Part shown: piece after piece, positions 1 through 10,042 of the stretch
Layout: each line of letters opens with the position of its first letter
Numbering within the stretch: position 1 is the stretch's first letter
Source: Wohlfahrtiimonas chitiniclastica DSM 18708
GTDB taxonomy: Bacteria > Pseudomonadota > Gammaproteobacteria > Cardiobacteriales > Wohlfahrtiimonadaceae
Assembly: GCF_000375345.1 (NCBI RefSeq)
Contig: NZ_AQXD01000005.1
Location: 28,215-92,214, forward strand
Length of the DNA stretch: 64,000 nucleotides
Direction of reading: 5' to 3'
Translations under genes and position numbers: made by a program
The notes under the pieces: model-generated
What the model saw: the letters and a program-made list of their open reading frames with translations, nothing else
The model's database searches: none
What the model was told of the DNA's origin: nothing

Positions 1-361
1 GATCAAACAGTTTTTCATCTAAATAACGTTGCACTAAGCCCAATTTTGGCTTTCTGCACTGGCAATCATCTTCCTGAAAATGTGGGCAGATGAGCACTTC
101 ATCAAAAGTAATGCCTTGAGATTCAAAGAGCGCCATCATTTTATTGTGGGGTGCATCAAAGGTCTCTTGTGGGAAAGCGTCTGTGCCCAGTCCATCTTGA
201 TTGCTCACCATCACAAAACGGTAACCGGCTTTTTGTAAGGCAAGCAATGCCGGAATCACATTCGGCTCAAAACTTAATTTCTCAAGGGAATCGATTTGAA
301 AATCGGTTTTTGGCTCATCAATTAAAGTGCCATCACGATCGATGAATAAAATATTTTGCAT
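1..361 (-). CDS. hisB: Histidinol-phosphatase / imidazoleglycerol-phosphate dehydratase HisB, N-terminal part
   Basis: Only the first ~120 codons are in the window; the gene runs off the left edge. The translated start reads [17 protein letters not shown], the HAD-type DxDGT phosphatase motif of HisB. A Cys/His cluster follows ([15 protein letters not shown]), which matches the zinc loop of the HisB histidinol-phosphatase domain. In the bifunctional enzyme this domain removes phosphate from L-histidinol phosphate and the C-terminal domain dehydrates imidazoleglycerol phosphate. Whether the dehydratase domain is fused cannot be seen here. It lies 9 bases downstream of hisC on the same strand, as the fourth gene of the his operon. 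A shine-dalgarno-like AGGAGAAAGAC precedes the ATG. Confidence 0.9.
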   Translation of the reverse strand, partial: MQNILFIDRDGTLIDEPKTDFQIDSLEKLSFEPNVIPALLALQKAGYRFVMVSNQDGLGTDAFPQETFDAPHNKMMALFESQGITFDEVLICPHFQEDDCQCRKPKLGLVQRYLDEKLFD

Positions 362-370
362 GTCTTTCTC

Positions 371-1411
371 CTAAACAAAATTTTTAAGGGCAGTGATGAC
401 GCGCGCCATCTCTTCATCTGTCCCGATGCTGATGCGAATGAGATCACTGAACGCACCCGATTGACGTTTTACATAGATGTGTTCATTGTTAAGGTGCGTC
501 ATCAGTGCATCGGCGGCGGTCACTTCAATGAGCACAAAGTTGGCATCACTTCGATAAACCTTGGTCACGTAATCGATGGTGGCAAGCGCTTTTATGAAAT
601 TGCTTTTAGTGGCTTGAATGCGCGCAACGTTCGCTTTCATTTGGTCAATGGCGGCATCTGTTAACGCAGATTCTGCAATTGCCACAACGGGCGAAGGCAT
701 CGGATAAGGCGCAATCACCTTTTTAAGGGTGCGAATGACCTCAGGATTGGCCACCGTAAAGCCGCAGCGAATGCCCGCTAAACCAAAGGCTTTAGACAAT
801 GTGCGGATAATTGCAAGATTTGGGAATTCTGCTAAGCGGCTTGCAAAGCTTGGTTGATCGGCAAACTCAATGTACGCTTCATCCACCACCACAATGGCAT
901 GGTCAGCGGCGCGCAAAATGGTTTCCATCTCGTCAAGCTTCATCACATTGCCGGTGGGATTATTTGGCGAGCAGATGAACACCACTTTTGCATCCTGCAT
1001 GGATTCTAAAAGGGCAGGCACATCCAGTTGAAAATCTTGTGTCAAAGGTGCTGTGAGCACTTTTGCGCCCACCACTTGTGCATCAATGGCATACATGCCA
1101 AAAGTAGGCGGTGAGCAGAGAATGGCATCTTCATCACCATTGCAATACGCCTCAATGATGAGTTTAATCGCTTCATCGCCGCCAAGGGACACGAGAATGT
1201 TCTCCGGCTGCACGCCCAAAAATTTTGCATAGCGCTCAATCAAAACCGTTGGCTGTGATTCAGGGTAACGATTAAACGTTGCATTGGTGAGGGTAAAGGT
1301 TTGCGGATAAGGGTTCTCATTGGCATCTAAATAGATGGCGCGCGGATCTTCATCACGGGGCGCGACAGAATATGGCTCTAAGGTATTGAGGCTACGTTTT
1401 TCGATGTTCAT
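371..1411 (-). CDS. hisC: Histidinol-phosphate aminotransferase HisC
   Basis: 346 aa, the usual HisC length. This PLP enzyme transfers the amino group from glutamate to imidazole acetol phosphate, giving L-histidinol phosphate. Visible fold-type I motifs are the substrate-binding YLDANENPYP near residue 30, SPNNPTGN near 150, DEAYIEF near 178, and the PLP-lysine motif TLSKAFGLAGIRCG near 205. Its ATG overlaps the hisD stop by four bases (ATGA), which implies translational coupling. Order hisG-hisD-hisC-hisB is the enterobacterial order. Confidence 0.96.
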   Translation of the reverse strand: MNIEKRSLNTLEPYSVAPRDEDPRAIYLDANENPYPQTFTLTNATFNRYPESQPTVLIERYAKFLGVQPENILVSLGGDEAIKLIIEAYCNGDEDAILCSPPTFGMYAIDAQVVGAKVLTAPLTQDFQLDVPALLESMQDAKVVFICSPNNPTGNVMKLDEMETILRAADHAIVVVDEAYIEFADQPSFASRLAEFPNLAIIRTLSKAFGLAGIRCGFTVANPEVIRTLKKVIAPYPMPSPVVAIAESALTDAAIDQMKANVARIQATKSNFIKALATIDYVTKVYRSDANFVLIEVTAADALMTHLNNEHIYVKRQSGAFSDLIRISIGTDEEMARVITALKNFV

Positions 1412-2706
1412 GTGCGCTCCTTCACTTTCTCTAAACGAAGATCAACGGCTAATTTATGGGCATCTAACAACTCTTTCTCTGCCAAAAGAGAGACGATGGG
1501 GCCTAAAGTTTTTAATCCCTCTTCGGAGATTTCTTGGATGGTCATGCGTTTACTGAAATCTGCCAATCCCAAGCTTGAGACCGTTTTTGCATAGCCATAC
1601 GTTGGCAAAACGTGATTGGTGCCAGACGCATAATCACCCATGGATTCAGGAGAATATTGCCCCACAAAAACAGAGCCTGCATGCTGAATGCTTGGCAATA
1701 AATCGCGCGGTGCTTGAGTTTGTAAAATTAAGTGCTCAGGCGCATATTGATTGCTGACGCGCACGGCTTCTGTCAAATCATCCACAATGATGGTGGTGCT
1801 GTGGCGAAGGGATTCGGTGGCCACATCTTTGCGAGAGAGGCGCGCGAGCCAATAATCTAACGCAGCATTGACGCGTTCAGCCATGTTTTGAGATGTGGTG
1901 ACTAAAATCACTTGAGAATCTGCGCCATGCTCCGCTTGGGAAAGCAGATCAGAGGCCACAAAATCAGGATCTGCGGAATCATCCGCAATCACCAACACTT
2001 CAGATGGGCCCGCAGGCATGTCAATGGCTGCACCATTGACGCGCTGGCTCACTTGGCGTTTAGCTTCTGTCACATAGCTATTGCCCGGGCCAAAGATTTT
2101 ATCCACTTTTTCCACTTGTTCAGTGCCAAGCCCTAAAGCAAAGATGGCTTGTGCGCCGCCCATGGTGTAAATGGTGTCAATGCCGCATAATTTGGCCGCA
2201 TAAATGATCTCATCGGCAATCGTAGGCGGTGAGGCGAGCACAATGCGTTGGCAGCCTGCAATCTGCGCTGGAATGGCCAACATTAATACCGTGGAAAATA
2301 GCGGCGCTGTTCCGCCTGGAATGTATAAGCCCACTTTTTCAATCGGGCGCGTGACCACTTCGCATACGACGCCTTTTTGTGTTTCCACTGTAATCGGCGG
2401 CGTTTGTTGGGCTTTGTGGAATTGATATATGTTGTCATACGCATTTTTAAGGGCAGCTTTGAACTCATCAGAGAGATTTTGCTCCGCTGCGTCAAAGGCA
2501 GATTGTGGCAACAGCACTTCAGTTAATTCTGTGCCATCAAATTGTGCCGTAAAGCGAAGCAGGGCAGCATCGCCTTCAGTTTCAATCGCTTCGCCAATGG
2601 CGCGCACGCGATTTTCTAAACTTTCGGCGCTCATTTGCACCGGGCGCTGTAAAATTTCGGCCTGTTTTTCGGTGGTTAATTCATTCCAAACAACTGTACG
2701 CATCAC
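1408..2706 (-). CDS. hisD: Histidinol dehydrogenase HisD
   Basis: 432 aa, full length. It carries out the last two oxidations of histidine synthesis (L-histidinol to L-histidine, NAD- and zinc-dependent). Seen in the sequence: KVGLYIPGGTAPLFSTVLML, GPGNSYVTEAKRQV, DMPAGPSEVLVIAD, LLSQAEHGADSQ (the conserved Gln-His metal-site region) and SMGDYASGTNHVLPT near the C-terminus. It starts two bases after the hisG stop and overlaps hisC by four bases, so hisGDC is one tightly coupled unit. Confidence 0.97.
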   Translation of the reverse strand: MMRTVVWNELTTEKQAEILQRPVQMSAESLENRVRAIGEAIETEGDAALLRFTAQFDGTELTEVLLPQSAFDAAEQNLSDEFKAALKNAYDNIYQFHKAQQTPPITVETQKGVVCEVVTRPIEKVGLYIPGGTAPLFSTVLMLAIPAQIAGCQRIVLASPPTIADEIIYAAKLCGIDTIYTMGGAQAIFALGLGTEQVEKVDKIFGPGNSYVTEAKRQVSQRVNGAAIDMPAGPSEVLVIADDSADPDFVASDLLSQAEHGADSQVILVTTSQNMAERVNAALDYWLARLSRKDVATESLRHSTTIIVDDLTEAVRVSNQYAPEHLILQTQAPRDLLPSIQHAGSVFVGQYSPESMGDYASGTNHVLPTYGYAKTVSSLGLADFSKRMTIQEISEEGLKTLGPIVSLLAEKELLDAHKLAVDLRLEKVKERT

Positions 2707-2708
2707 AA

Positions 2709-3602
2709 CTACTCCATCATTTTTTCAATTGGTAACACTAAAATTGCGCTGGCCCCTTTGGCTTTAAGGGCTTCCATCGTCTCCCAGAAGAGGGATTCGG
2801 TGCTCACCATATGGATCGCGACACGCGATTGATCATTGGTGAGGGGTAAAATCGTTGGGGTCTCAGCTCCTGGCAATAATGAGCAAATCTCTTCTAAGCG
2901 ATCTTTCGGCGCATGGAGCATGATGTATTTTGATTCAATCGCTTGGGTGACGCCTTGAATGCGGCACATGAGTTTATTGATGAGCGCTTGCTTATCTGCA
3001 CTCATCGGGGCGGTGGTTTGAATGAGTGCCGCTGTTGAGCGATAGATCACATCCACTTCGCGTAAACCATTTGCTTCTAATGTTGCGCCGGTTGAGACAA
3101 GGTCACAAATGGCATCTGCAAGACCTGCGCGCGGGGCAACTTCTACAGAACCATTGAGCATTGAGGTTTTAAAGGGGATGTTTTTCTCATCTAAAAAGCG
3201 CTTTAACAGATATGGGTAAGAGGTTGCGATGCGTAGATTTGTGAGATCTGTCACATCTTGATAGGGGCGCTCTTTAGGAATGGCAATCGACAAACGGCAT
3301 GCACCAAAAGGCAATTCTTTTAATGCAATGTATTGATTGTCCATTTTGCCTTCGCGGCTCAGCGCCACTTCTTCAAGGACATTTTGCCCCACAACGCCAA
3401 TGTCCACCACACCATCAAAAATGAGCCCCGGAATGTCGTCATCACGCACACGCAAAATGTCGATGGGCATATTTTCCACATGGGCAATGAGCTTATCTTT
3501 TTGAATGGTGATTTTAAGGCCACATTGCTTGAGGAGATTTTCGCAATCTTGGCTGAGTCGACCAGATTTCTGGATGGCAATTTTCAAACGTTGATTTTGC
3601 AT
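2709..3602 (-). CDS. hisG: ATP phosphoribosyltransferase HisG (long form)
   Basis: 297 aa. It condenses ATP with PRPP, the committed and feedback-inhibited step of histidine synthesis. Visible motifs are [12 protein letters not shown] at the N-terminus, the PRPP-binding stretch [18 protein letters not shown] around residue 170, and a C-terminal ACT-like regulatory domain ending [24 protein letters not shown]. The length is that of the long HisG_L type with its own regulatory domain, so no HisZ partner is expected. It is the first gene of the operon. The operator-like palindrome at 3641-3658 lies about 40 bases upstream of the ATG; no leader peptide is seen. Confidence 0.97.
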   Translation of the reverse strand: MQNQRLKIAIQKSGRLSQDCENLLKQCGLKITIQKDKLIAHVENMPIDILRVRDDDIPGLIFDGVVDIGVVGQNVLEEVALSREGKMDNQYIALKELPFGACRLSIAIPKERPYQDVTDLTNLRIATSYPYLLKRFLDEKNIPFKTSMLNGSVEVAPRAGLADAICDLVSTGATLEANGLREVDVIYRSTAALIQTTAPMSADKQALINKLMCRIQGVTQAIESKYIMLHAPKDRLEEICSLLPGAETPTILPLTNDQSRVAIHMVSTESLFWETMEALKAKGASAILVLPIEKMME

Positions 3603-3640
3603 GGCATTCCTTTGGTGTTTTTTTGAATTATCTTAATACT

Positions 3641-3658
3641 GTACTACTATAATAGTAC
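3641..3658 (-). promoter_or_regulatory. TrpR/HisR-type operator in the his promoter
   Basis: The 18-bp sequence GTACTACTATAATAGTAC has perfect GTACTA/TAGTAC arms around six bases. The arm sequence and total length equal those of the TrpR box consensus (GTACTA-N6-TAGTAC). Read on the minus strand it overlaps a TATTAT-like -10 region, with TTGCAT-like bases about 16-19 upstream, so a bound repressor would block RNA polymerase. TrpR-family regulators that control his genes (HisR) are known in some bacteria. That a HisR or TrpR binds here is inferred from sequence only. Confidence 0.55.
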
Positions 3659-3780
3659 AATTGATTTGATTTAATGCAACCATTTTTTTATAAAATTTTC
3701 ATCTCTGTTATAGTAATGATCACTAAGAGAATGAATTGATAAGAAAATTAGCCCAGATGAATTAACAATAAGGAGTGCAC

Positions 3781-5405
<1,625 letters not shown>

Positions 5406-5410
5406 ACAGC

Positions 5411-6346
5411 ATGAAATGGATGTGGTTAAGCGCGGTATTATGGTTGCCAAGCGCGTGGGCAGTCGATGAGCGATCTGTGAATAATCGTTACACAGCGCTG
5501 CTTGGCGCGCCGCTCATTGCCAGTGATTATGCAACAAAAGCGCACGATGCTTATTGGCAAGATTATGATGCGCTGGAGGCTGCCTTCTTAGCGGAGCCTT
5601 TTTTAAGCACAGATGCCATGACAAAGATTGCGAGCCATTATGCAGCGCTTGCCAATGAGCCTGCCATGGTTTGGGTGAAAGATGAAGGTGTCACGCAAAA
5701 TGGGACATTGTGTTGGCGCACCACAAACACCGATTGCTTAGCCGATGTGTTGGCAAAATCGCCGCGCGTGTTGCAAAACATTGCCGATAATGTTGCCATC
5801 ATCGCGCGGTATGATGCAGTGTTTGCCAATCATCCTGTGGAAACGTGGGTGTGGTATCCGAAAGACGCCGTGATGATGACGCCCTTTCCACAATATCCGC
5901 CCCTTTTGAACATTGCTAAGCTGCAATTGGCCGCCGGCACTGCAGGTATTTTGACGGACAATATTGATGAAGGATTGCAAAGTTTTATGGGCGTGCAGCA
6001 GCGCGTCAGTGAGATGACGAATGCCGAACAAACCACCGGCATTTTAGCGGTGATGGTTGCGCTGTCGATGCAAGATGGGCTCAACCAATATTTGGAAGCA
6101 TTGCTACAAAGCGATGTGATGGAAGCCTTGCTTACGAGTGCACATTTGCAGCAGTTGCTTGCGACACATGAAGCATTGCCTTCGCAATTAGAGAGCGCCT
6201 TGCAGCGTGCGCTCCATTTTGAGTTTGGTCATTTAGCAGAAGAGGAAGCGACCGCTTCTCGTCAACATTTTATTGATAAAGCCGAACACATCATGAAGCG
6301 CCATCAGCGCGTTCAAGCAGCATATCAGCAACTCAATGCCTCTTAA
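5411..6346 (+). CDS. Unknown secreted protein
   Basis: 311 aa. I do not recognise a family. A short signal peptide is clear (MKWMWLSAVLWLPSAWA, cleavage after AWA), so the mature protein should be periplasmic or outer-membrane associated. The rest is largely helical with many Ala, Gln and Leu, and contains one Cys pair (CWRTTNTDC). ATG 5411 is preferred to a long in-frame extension beginning at 5309 because CCGGAG lies eight bases upstream and the signal peptide begins there. It follows the SDR by five bases, so it belongs to the same transcript. Its stop codon overlaps that of the convergent esterase gene. Confidence 0.65.
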   Translation: MKWMWLSAVLWLPSAWAVDERSVNNRYTALLGAPLIASDYATKAHDAYWQDYDALEAAFLAEPFLSTDAMTKIASHYAALANEPAMVWVKDEGVTQNGTLCWRTTNTDCLADVLAKSPRVLQNIADNVAIIARYDAVFANHPVETWVWYPKDAVMMTPFPQYPPLLNIAKLQLAAGTAGILTDNIDEGLQSFMGVQQRVSEMTNAEQTTGILAVMVALSMQDGLNQYLEALLQSDVMEALLTSAHLQQLLATHEALPSQLESALQRALHFEFGHLAEEEATASRQHFIDKAEHIMKRHQRVQAAYQQLNAS

Positions 6347-7383
6347 GGCAAGAGTGACTGCGCTGTGTTGCCGTTTGGATAAAGCGTGAGGATGTATTTT
6401 TCAAACGCCAACGCGGTTTTGGGTGTGCCGGTGCGCTTTAAATATGACAATACAGCCGCTAAATAAGGCTCGCTTGGCTGCATCGTAAAGCCAAGTTTGG
6501 CGCTTAAATCTTCATATTGAATCTGCACTAAATTTGGCTCATCATGGAGCGCTCGTAGATTCACCTGCATACCATCAAACAGTGTGCGTAGCCCCTCTAA
6601 ATTGCCTTTGATGACAATCGAGCCGTGATCCTCGCCTTCATATTGCGCATAGTGATAAGTTAGGCGCGAAAAGGGCTGACTTTGTAGATAATCATTGAAA
6701 GTTGAGATGGCATCATAATGATCCGTTAAATGATCACGGCGCTCAGTTTGCCCAACTTGCGTGAGGATCAATTGAATGTTGTGAAAATCTTGTCCACGTG
6801 CGGCTTTAAATTTTTTCAGCATAAAGGCGTCATCCCACCAAATGCTTGGATCATGCACAATGTAAGCATTCATGGAGTGATTGCTCAATAGATGATTTAG
6901 GGCTGTAATGCCGCCAAATGAATGGCCAATGAGAATGTTATAACCATTGGTGCGATGGGTTTGTTCGATCAATGGGCGAAGGGTGCCTTCTAGAAAATCA
7001 AAAAATGCACCATTGCCACCGGTTTCACCATTGATGGCATGAGAATTGATGGGTGCGCTAGGAATGGATGGCGTTAAATCCCGCGTGCGATCGGTATTGA
7101 TGATGCCCACAATGATCATTTCAGGCAAGGATGGATAGGGCGCTTTAGAGAGCTTTTCCACAATGCCTGTCAAGTAATGAAAATGACTTTCGCCATCGAG
7201 CAAATAAATGACCGGATAAGTCTGTGAGGGATAATCGGCATACGAAGGTGGCACATAGACTTGTACCTCGCGCGCTTCATCATTTAAGCTTGGGGCAAAT
7301 AATGTGGTGATGTTGCCAATGGTGATGGGCTGTGCAAAGCCGATGGGCATCAGCACACAAAAGAGTAGGATAAAAAAACGCAT
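6343..7383 (-). CDS. Secreted alpha/beta-hydrolase esterase, putative siderophore esterase
   Basis: 346 aa, esterase-D/Fes/IroE-type fold (PF00756-like). It has a signal peptide MRFFILLFCVLMPIGFA. The domain then begins REVQVYVPPSYAD and YPVIYLLDGESHFHY, with nucleophile elbow LIGHSFGG and acid/base region EGEDHGSI. Start is uncertain between 7383 and 7389; the further upstream ATG at 7404 is less likely because an AGAGG sits inside it. A Fur box lies 28-46 bases upstream (7411-7429), which argues that the ester substrate is iron-related, for example a ferric siderophore. That substrate is inferred. No siderophore receptor is adjacent. Confidence 0.75.
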   Translation of the reverse strand: MRFFILLFCVLMPIGFAQPITIGNITTLFAPSLNDEAREVQVYVPPSYADYPSQTYPVIYLLDGESHFHYLTGIVEKLSKAPYPSLPEMIIVGIINTDRTRDLTPSIPSAPINSHAINGETGGNGAFFDFLEGTLRPLIEQTHRTNGYNILIGHSFGGITALNHLLSNHSMNAYIVHDPSIWWDDAFMLKKFKAARGQDFHNIQLILTQVGQTERRDHLTDHYDAISTFNDYLQSQPFSRLTYHYAQYEGEDHGSIVIKGNLEGLRTLFDGMQVNLRALHDEPNLVQIQYEDLSAKLGFTMQPSEPYLAAVLSYLKRTGTPKTALAFEKYILTLYPNGNTAQSLLP

Positions 7384-7410
7384 GATCATGATGCCTCTCG
7401 TCAATAATTA

Positions 7411-7429
7411 GATAATGATAGTCATTCTC
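7411..7429 (-). promoter_or_regulatory. Fur box upstream of the esterase
   Basis: GATAATGATAGTCATTCTC matches the 19-bp Fur consensus GATAATGATAATCATTATC at 17 of 19 positions. It lies between the divergent esterase and metQ genes, much nearer the esterase start (about 30 bases). The metQ promoter (7461-7489) lies about 30 bases away on the other side, so control of both directions is possible. Confidence 0.8.
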
Positions 7430-7460
7430 ATTTGATATGACAAATTTTTATTAAAAAATA

Positions 7461-7489
7461 TTGACCCTCACTGAAGAACGCGCTATTAA
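7461..7489 (+). promoter_or_regulatory. Sigma-70-type promoter for the metQ pair
   Basis: TTGACC (7461-7466), a 17-base spacer, then TATTAA (7484-7489). A dyad GCGCTATT (7480-7487) / AATAGCGC (7506-7513) overlaps the -10 region and could be an operator. The leader to the first ATG is about 120 bases. No SAM riboswitch or MetJ box (AGACGTCT repeats) is apparent. Confidence 0.5.
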
Positions 7490-7614
7490 TAATGAACTAT
7501 TAAACAATAGCGCCGATTTACACAACTTGCGGGCGAAAACAGCTAAACAGTGCAATCGATCATTGAATGTTTACGTTGGCTCGAGATTGGCGCAAGGCAA
7601 TTAAAGGAGTCATC

Positions 7615-8457
7615 ATGAAAGCATTAGGGAAACGATTGATCACGGCAGCAACCTTAGCATTGAGCCTAATTTTGGCCGGTTGCGGTAACAGCGACACCAC
7701 ACAAACTTCTGAGAAAAAAGCCATCACCTTTGGCACGACGCCAGGCATGTTTGCGGACATGGTGCGTGATTCTGTGCGCCCGCAATTAGAAGAGAAGGGT
7801 TACACCGTTAAATTGATTGAATTTAATGATTATGTGCGCCCTAATCATGCATTGGCGAGCGGCGATTTAGACATCAATATTTTCCAACATCAACCCTATT
7901 TAACGCAGTTCATTGCCCACAATAAAGTGGATTTAATCCCATTGTTCCAAGTGCCAACGGCGCCTCTTGGCGTGTATCCTGGTAAATTAAAAACGTTGGA
8001 TGATGTGAAAGAAGGCTCGACCATTTCTGTGGCGAGTGATCCTAGTAACTTTTCACGCACGCTTGTACTATTGAGTCAATTAGGCTGGATTACGTTAAAA
8101 GATGATGTCAATCCCATCACTGCATCTGAAAAAGACATTGCTGAGAATCCTAAGGGCTTAAAATTCATTGCCATTGATGCTGCACAATTGCCAAGATCGC
8201 GTTCGGATGTGGATTTTGCAGTGATTACGGGCAACTATGCTGTGGATGCAAAAATCCCCTTAACCGAAGCTTTATTTCAAGAGCCAAGCTTTGAATACAT
8301 CAATTGGTCTGCCATTAAAACTGCCGATCAAAATGCGCAATGGGTCAAAGATGTGACGGATGCCTACAATTCAGAGGCCTTTAAAGCGTATGCCCATAAG
8401 GTGTTTGCCGGTTATAAATATCCTGCAGCATGGTCAGCAACAGACTCTAAGGAATAA
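7615..8457 (+). CDS. MetQ/NlpA-family substrate-binding lipoprotein, copy 1
   Basis: 280 aa. The signal peptide ends in lipobox LILAGC (Cys about residue 21), so the protein is lipid-anchored. The mature part shows family motifs GTTPGMFADMVRDSV, KLIEFNDYVRPNHAL, DLDINIFQHQPYL and QVPTAPLGVYPGKL, typical of NlpA-type proteins for D/L-methionine or related ligands. ATG 7615 is chosen because AAAGGAG lies just upstream and the lipoprotein signal starts there. It is closely paralogous to the next gene. No MetN ATPase or MetI permease gene is adjacent, so the partner transporter must be elsewhere. Ligand identity is not proven. Confidence 0.85.
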   Translation: MKALGKRLITAATLALSLILAGCGNSDTTQTSEKKAITFGTTPGMFADMVRDSVRPQLEEKGYTVKLIEFNDYVRPNHALASGDLDINIFQHQPYLTQFIAHNKVDLIPLFQVPTAPLGVYPGKLKTLDDVKEGSTISVASDPSNFSRTLVLLSQLGWITLKDDVNPITASEKDIAENPKGLKFIAIDAAQLPRSRSDVDFAVITGNYAVDAKIPLTEALFQEPSFEYINWSAIKTADQNAQWVKDVTDAYNSEAFKAYAHKVFAGYKYPAAWSATDSKE

Positions 8458-8459
8458 TC

Positions 8460-9290
8460 ATGAAACGATTGGGACGCAAAATATTGGCGATCAGTGCACT
8501 TGCCGTGAGTTTAATCCTCGCAGGCTGTGGTCAAGATCAAGCGGAGTCCACACATCAAACAGTGATCACCGTTGGGACAACACCTGGCATGTTTGCGGAC
8601 ATGGTGCGTGATTCGGTACGCGCGCAATTAGAAGAGAAGGGTTACACCGTCAAATTGATTGAATTTAATGACTATGTGCGCCCAAATATGGCATTGGCGG
8701 ATGGTGATTTAGACATCAATATTTTTCAGCATAAGCCTTATTTAGATGTATTTAAAGGGCAGCGCCATTTAGATTTGGTTGAAGTTTTTCAAGTGCCCAC
8801 CGCGCCGCTTGGCATTTATCCTGGGAAATTAAAATCATTAGCAGATCTCAAAGAAGGTGCGCGCATCTCTGCGCCGAATGATCCGAGTAACTTTGCCCGC
8901 GCCATTGTGATGTTAGATGAATTGGGCTGGATTAAACTGAAAGCGGGCGTGAATCCCATTTTGGCGACGAAAAATGACATTGCCGAGAATCTAAAAGGCA
9001 TTGAAATTGTCGAGCTTGATGCCGCACAAGTTCCAAGATCCCGTTCGGATGTGGATTTTGCCATCATCAACGGCAATTATGCCATTGATGCCAAGATTCC
9101 GTTAACCGATGCACTTTTTCAAGAACCAAGTTTTGCCTATGTTAATTGGAGTGCAGTGAAGTCAAAAGATATCGAGGCGCCATGGTTAAAAGATGTGACG
9201 GATGCCTACAATTCAGAAGCCTTTAAAGCGTACATTGCCAAAACTTATCCTGGTTTTAAATTGCCGGCGGCATGGGGCAATCAGCCATAA
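8460..9290 (+). CDS. MetQ/NlpA-family substrate-binding lipoprotein, copy 2
   Basis: 276 aa, with lipobox LILAGC. It begins two bases after copy 1 and shares long identical stretches with it (for example GTTPGMFADMVRDSV and the stretch ending EFNDYVRPN), so it is a tandem duplicate. Differences concentrate in the signal peptide and mature N-terminus (DQAESTHQ versus NSDTTQTS), and in the region after DINIFQH. The two could bind different ligands or act as high- and low-affinity partners of one permease; both ideas are inference. A clear terminator follows. Confidence 0.85.
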   Translation: MKRLGRKILAISALAVSLILAGCGQDQAESTHQTVITVGTTPGMFADMVRDSVRAQLEEKGYTVKLIEFNDYVRPNMALADGDLDINIFQHKPYLDVFKGQRHLDLVEVFQVPTAPLGIYPGKLKSLADLKEGARISAPNDPSNFARAIVMLDELGWIKLKAGVNPILATKNDIAENLKGIEIVELDAAQVPRSRSDVDFAIINGNYAIDAKIPLTDALFQEPSFAYVNWSAVKSKDIEAPWLKDVTDAYNSEAFKAYIAKTYPGFKLPAAWGNQP

Positions 9291-9306
9291 TGGGTAGAAT
9301 CGAAAG

Positions 9307-9327
9307 CCGCTCAATGAGCGGTTTTTT
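9307..9327 (+). terminator. Intrinsic terminator after the metQ pair
   Basis: CCGCTC-AAT-GAGCGG stem-loop followed by TTTTTT. Its T-run reaches the stop codon of the convergent YnbA-like gene. Confidence 0.85.
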
Positions 9328-9919
9328 ATAGCGCGCGTTGAATGCGTTGATAAATGGTGAACATCAATAACGCAACCATTGCCCATAAAATGCCATTGAG
9401 AAATGTCATTGAAATGATGTTTAGAGCCAGTGCAATACACAATGCGCCGAGTACGAAGGCACGATCGCTTTTACCCATTGGCCCATCATAGCGGCGCTTT
9501 TCTCCAATCAGTGGTGCCATAACGCCGGCATATTCTGACAATAAGGCTAGAAAAATCACGCTGAATACGGCAATACTATTGATGCCTGCAATGGGCAATA
9601 GAACGAGCATTAAAGCTGTGTCTGAAATCACATCGCACAATTCATTGAGATAAGCGCCGAGTTTCGAGGCTTGCTGATGTTCGCGGGCAAGCATGCCATC
9701 AATTGCATTGAGCGACATGCGCACAAATAACCAAATGGGCATGAGCCATAAGATCGTAAAATTGGGCAAGCTGACAGTGATGATGCCAGCTGTGAGAATG
9801 GAGCCTAAGCAGGCAAAGAGTGTCACTTGATTGGCAGTGATGCTGCGCTGATACAGTGTATGAACAAGCGGGCGAAGTAAATTCTGAAATTTTGGTTTGA
9901 GTTGATAAATGGTGATCAT
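9326..9919 (-). CDS. CDP-alcohol phosphatidyltransferase, YnbA-like
   Basis: 197 aa integral membrane enzyme with several hydrophobic segments. The CDP-alcohol phosphotransferase signature is present as DGMLAR-x8-G-x3-N-x3-D-x3-D near residues 74-100. The first of the usual later Asp positions is Asn (YLNELCDVISD). From memory, E. coli YnbA has the same Asn, and the N-terminus (ITIYQLKPKFQNLLRP) also resembles YnbA. The enzyme should transfer a CDP-diacylglycerol phosphatidyl group to an alcohol; the head group is unknown. It is divergent from the methyltransferase and CdsA-like gene. Confidence 0.82.
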   Translation of the reverse strand: MITIYQLKPKFQNLLRPLVHTLYQRSITANQVTLFACLGSILTAGIITVSLPNFTILWLMPIWLFVRMSLNAIDGMLAREHQQASKLGAYLNELCDVISDTALMLVLLPIAGINSIAVFSVIFLALLSEYAGVMAPLIGEKRRYDGPMGKSDRAFVLGALCIALALNIISMTFLNGILWAMVALLMFTIYQRIQRAL

Positions 9920-10042
9920 CTTATTTTCTCCTGAAGTGTTTAATTATATTGAGCGATGTTTATTTGTCTGTCAAATAAAATAAACACTGCTTATTTTTAG
10001 CGAGCGAAAAATCTTGTTAAGATGCACGCAAAGGAGGAAACA

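Noticed and set aside
1042..1239. Small frames opposite or inside hisC, hisD and many other genes
   Set aside because: They are shadows of well-supported genes and have no ribosome-binding sites or family resemblance.
3603..3780. A his leader peptide with a run of His codons
   Set aside because: Neither strand of this gap holds a short frame rich in His codons near hisG; the palindrome is the only clear element.
7490..7614. SAM riboswitch or MetJ operator in the metQ leader
   Set aside because: No AGACGTCT-type repeats and no recognisable SAM riboswitch core; the leader shows only a dyad.
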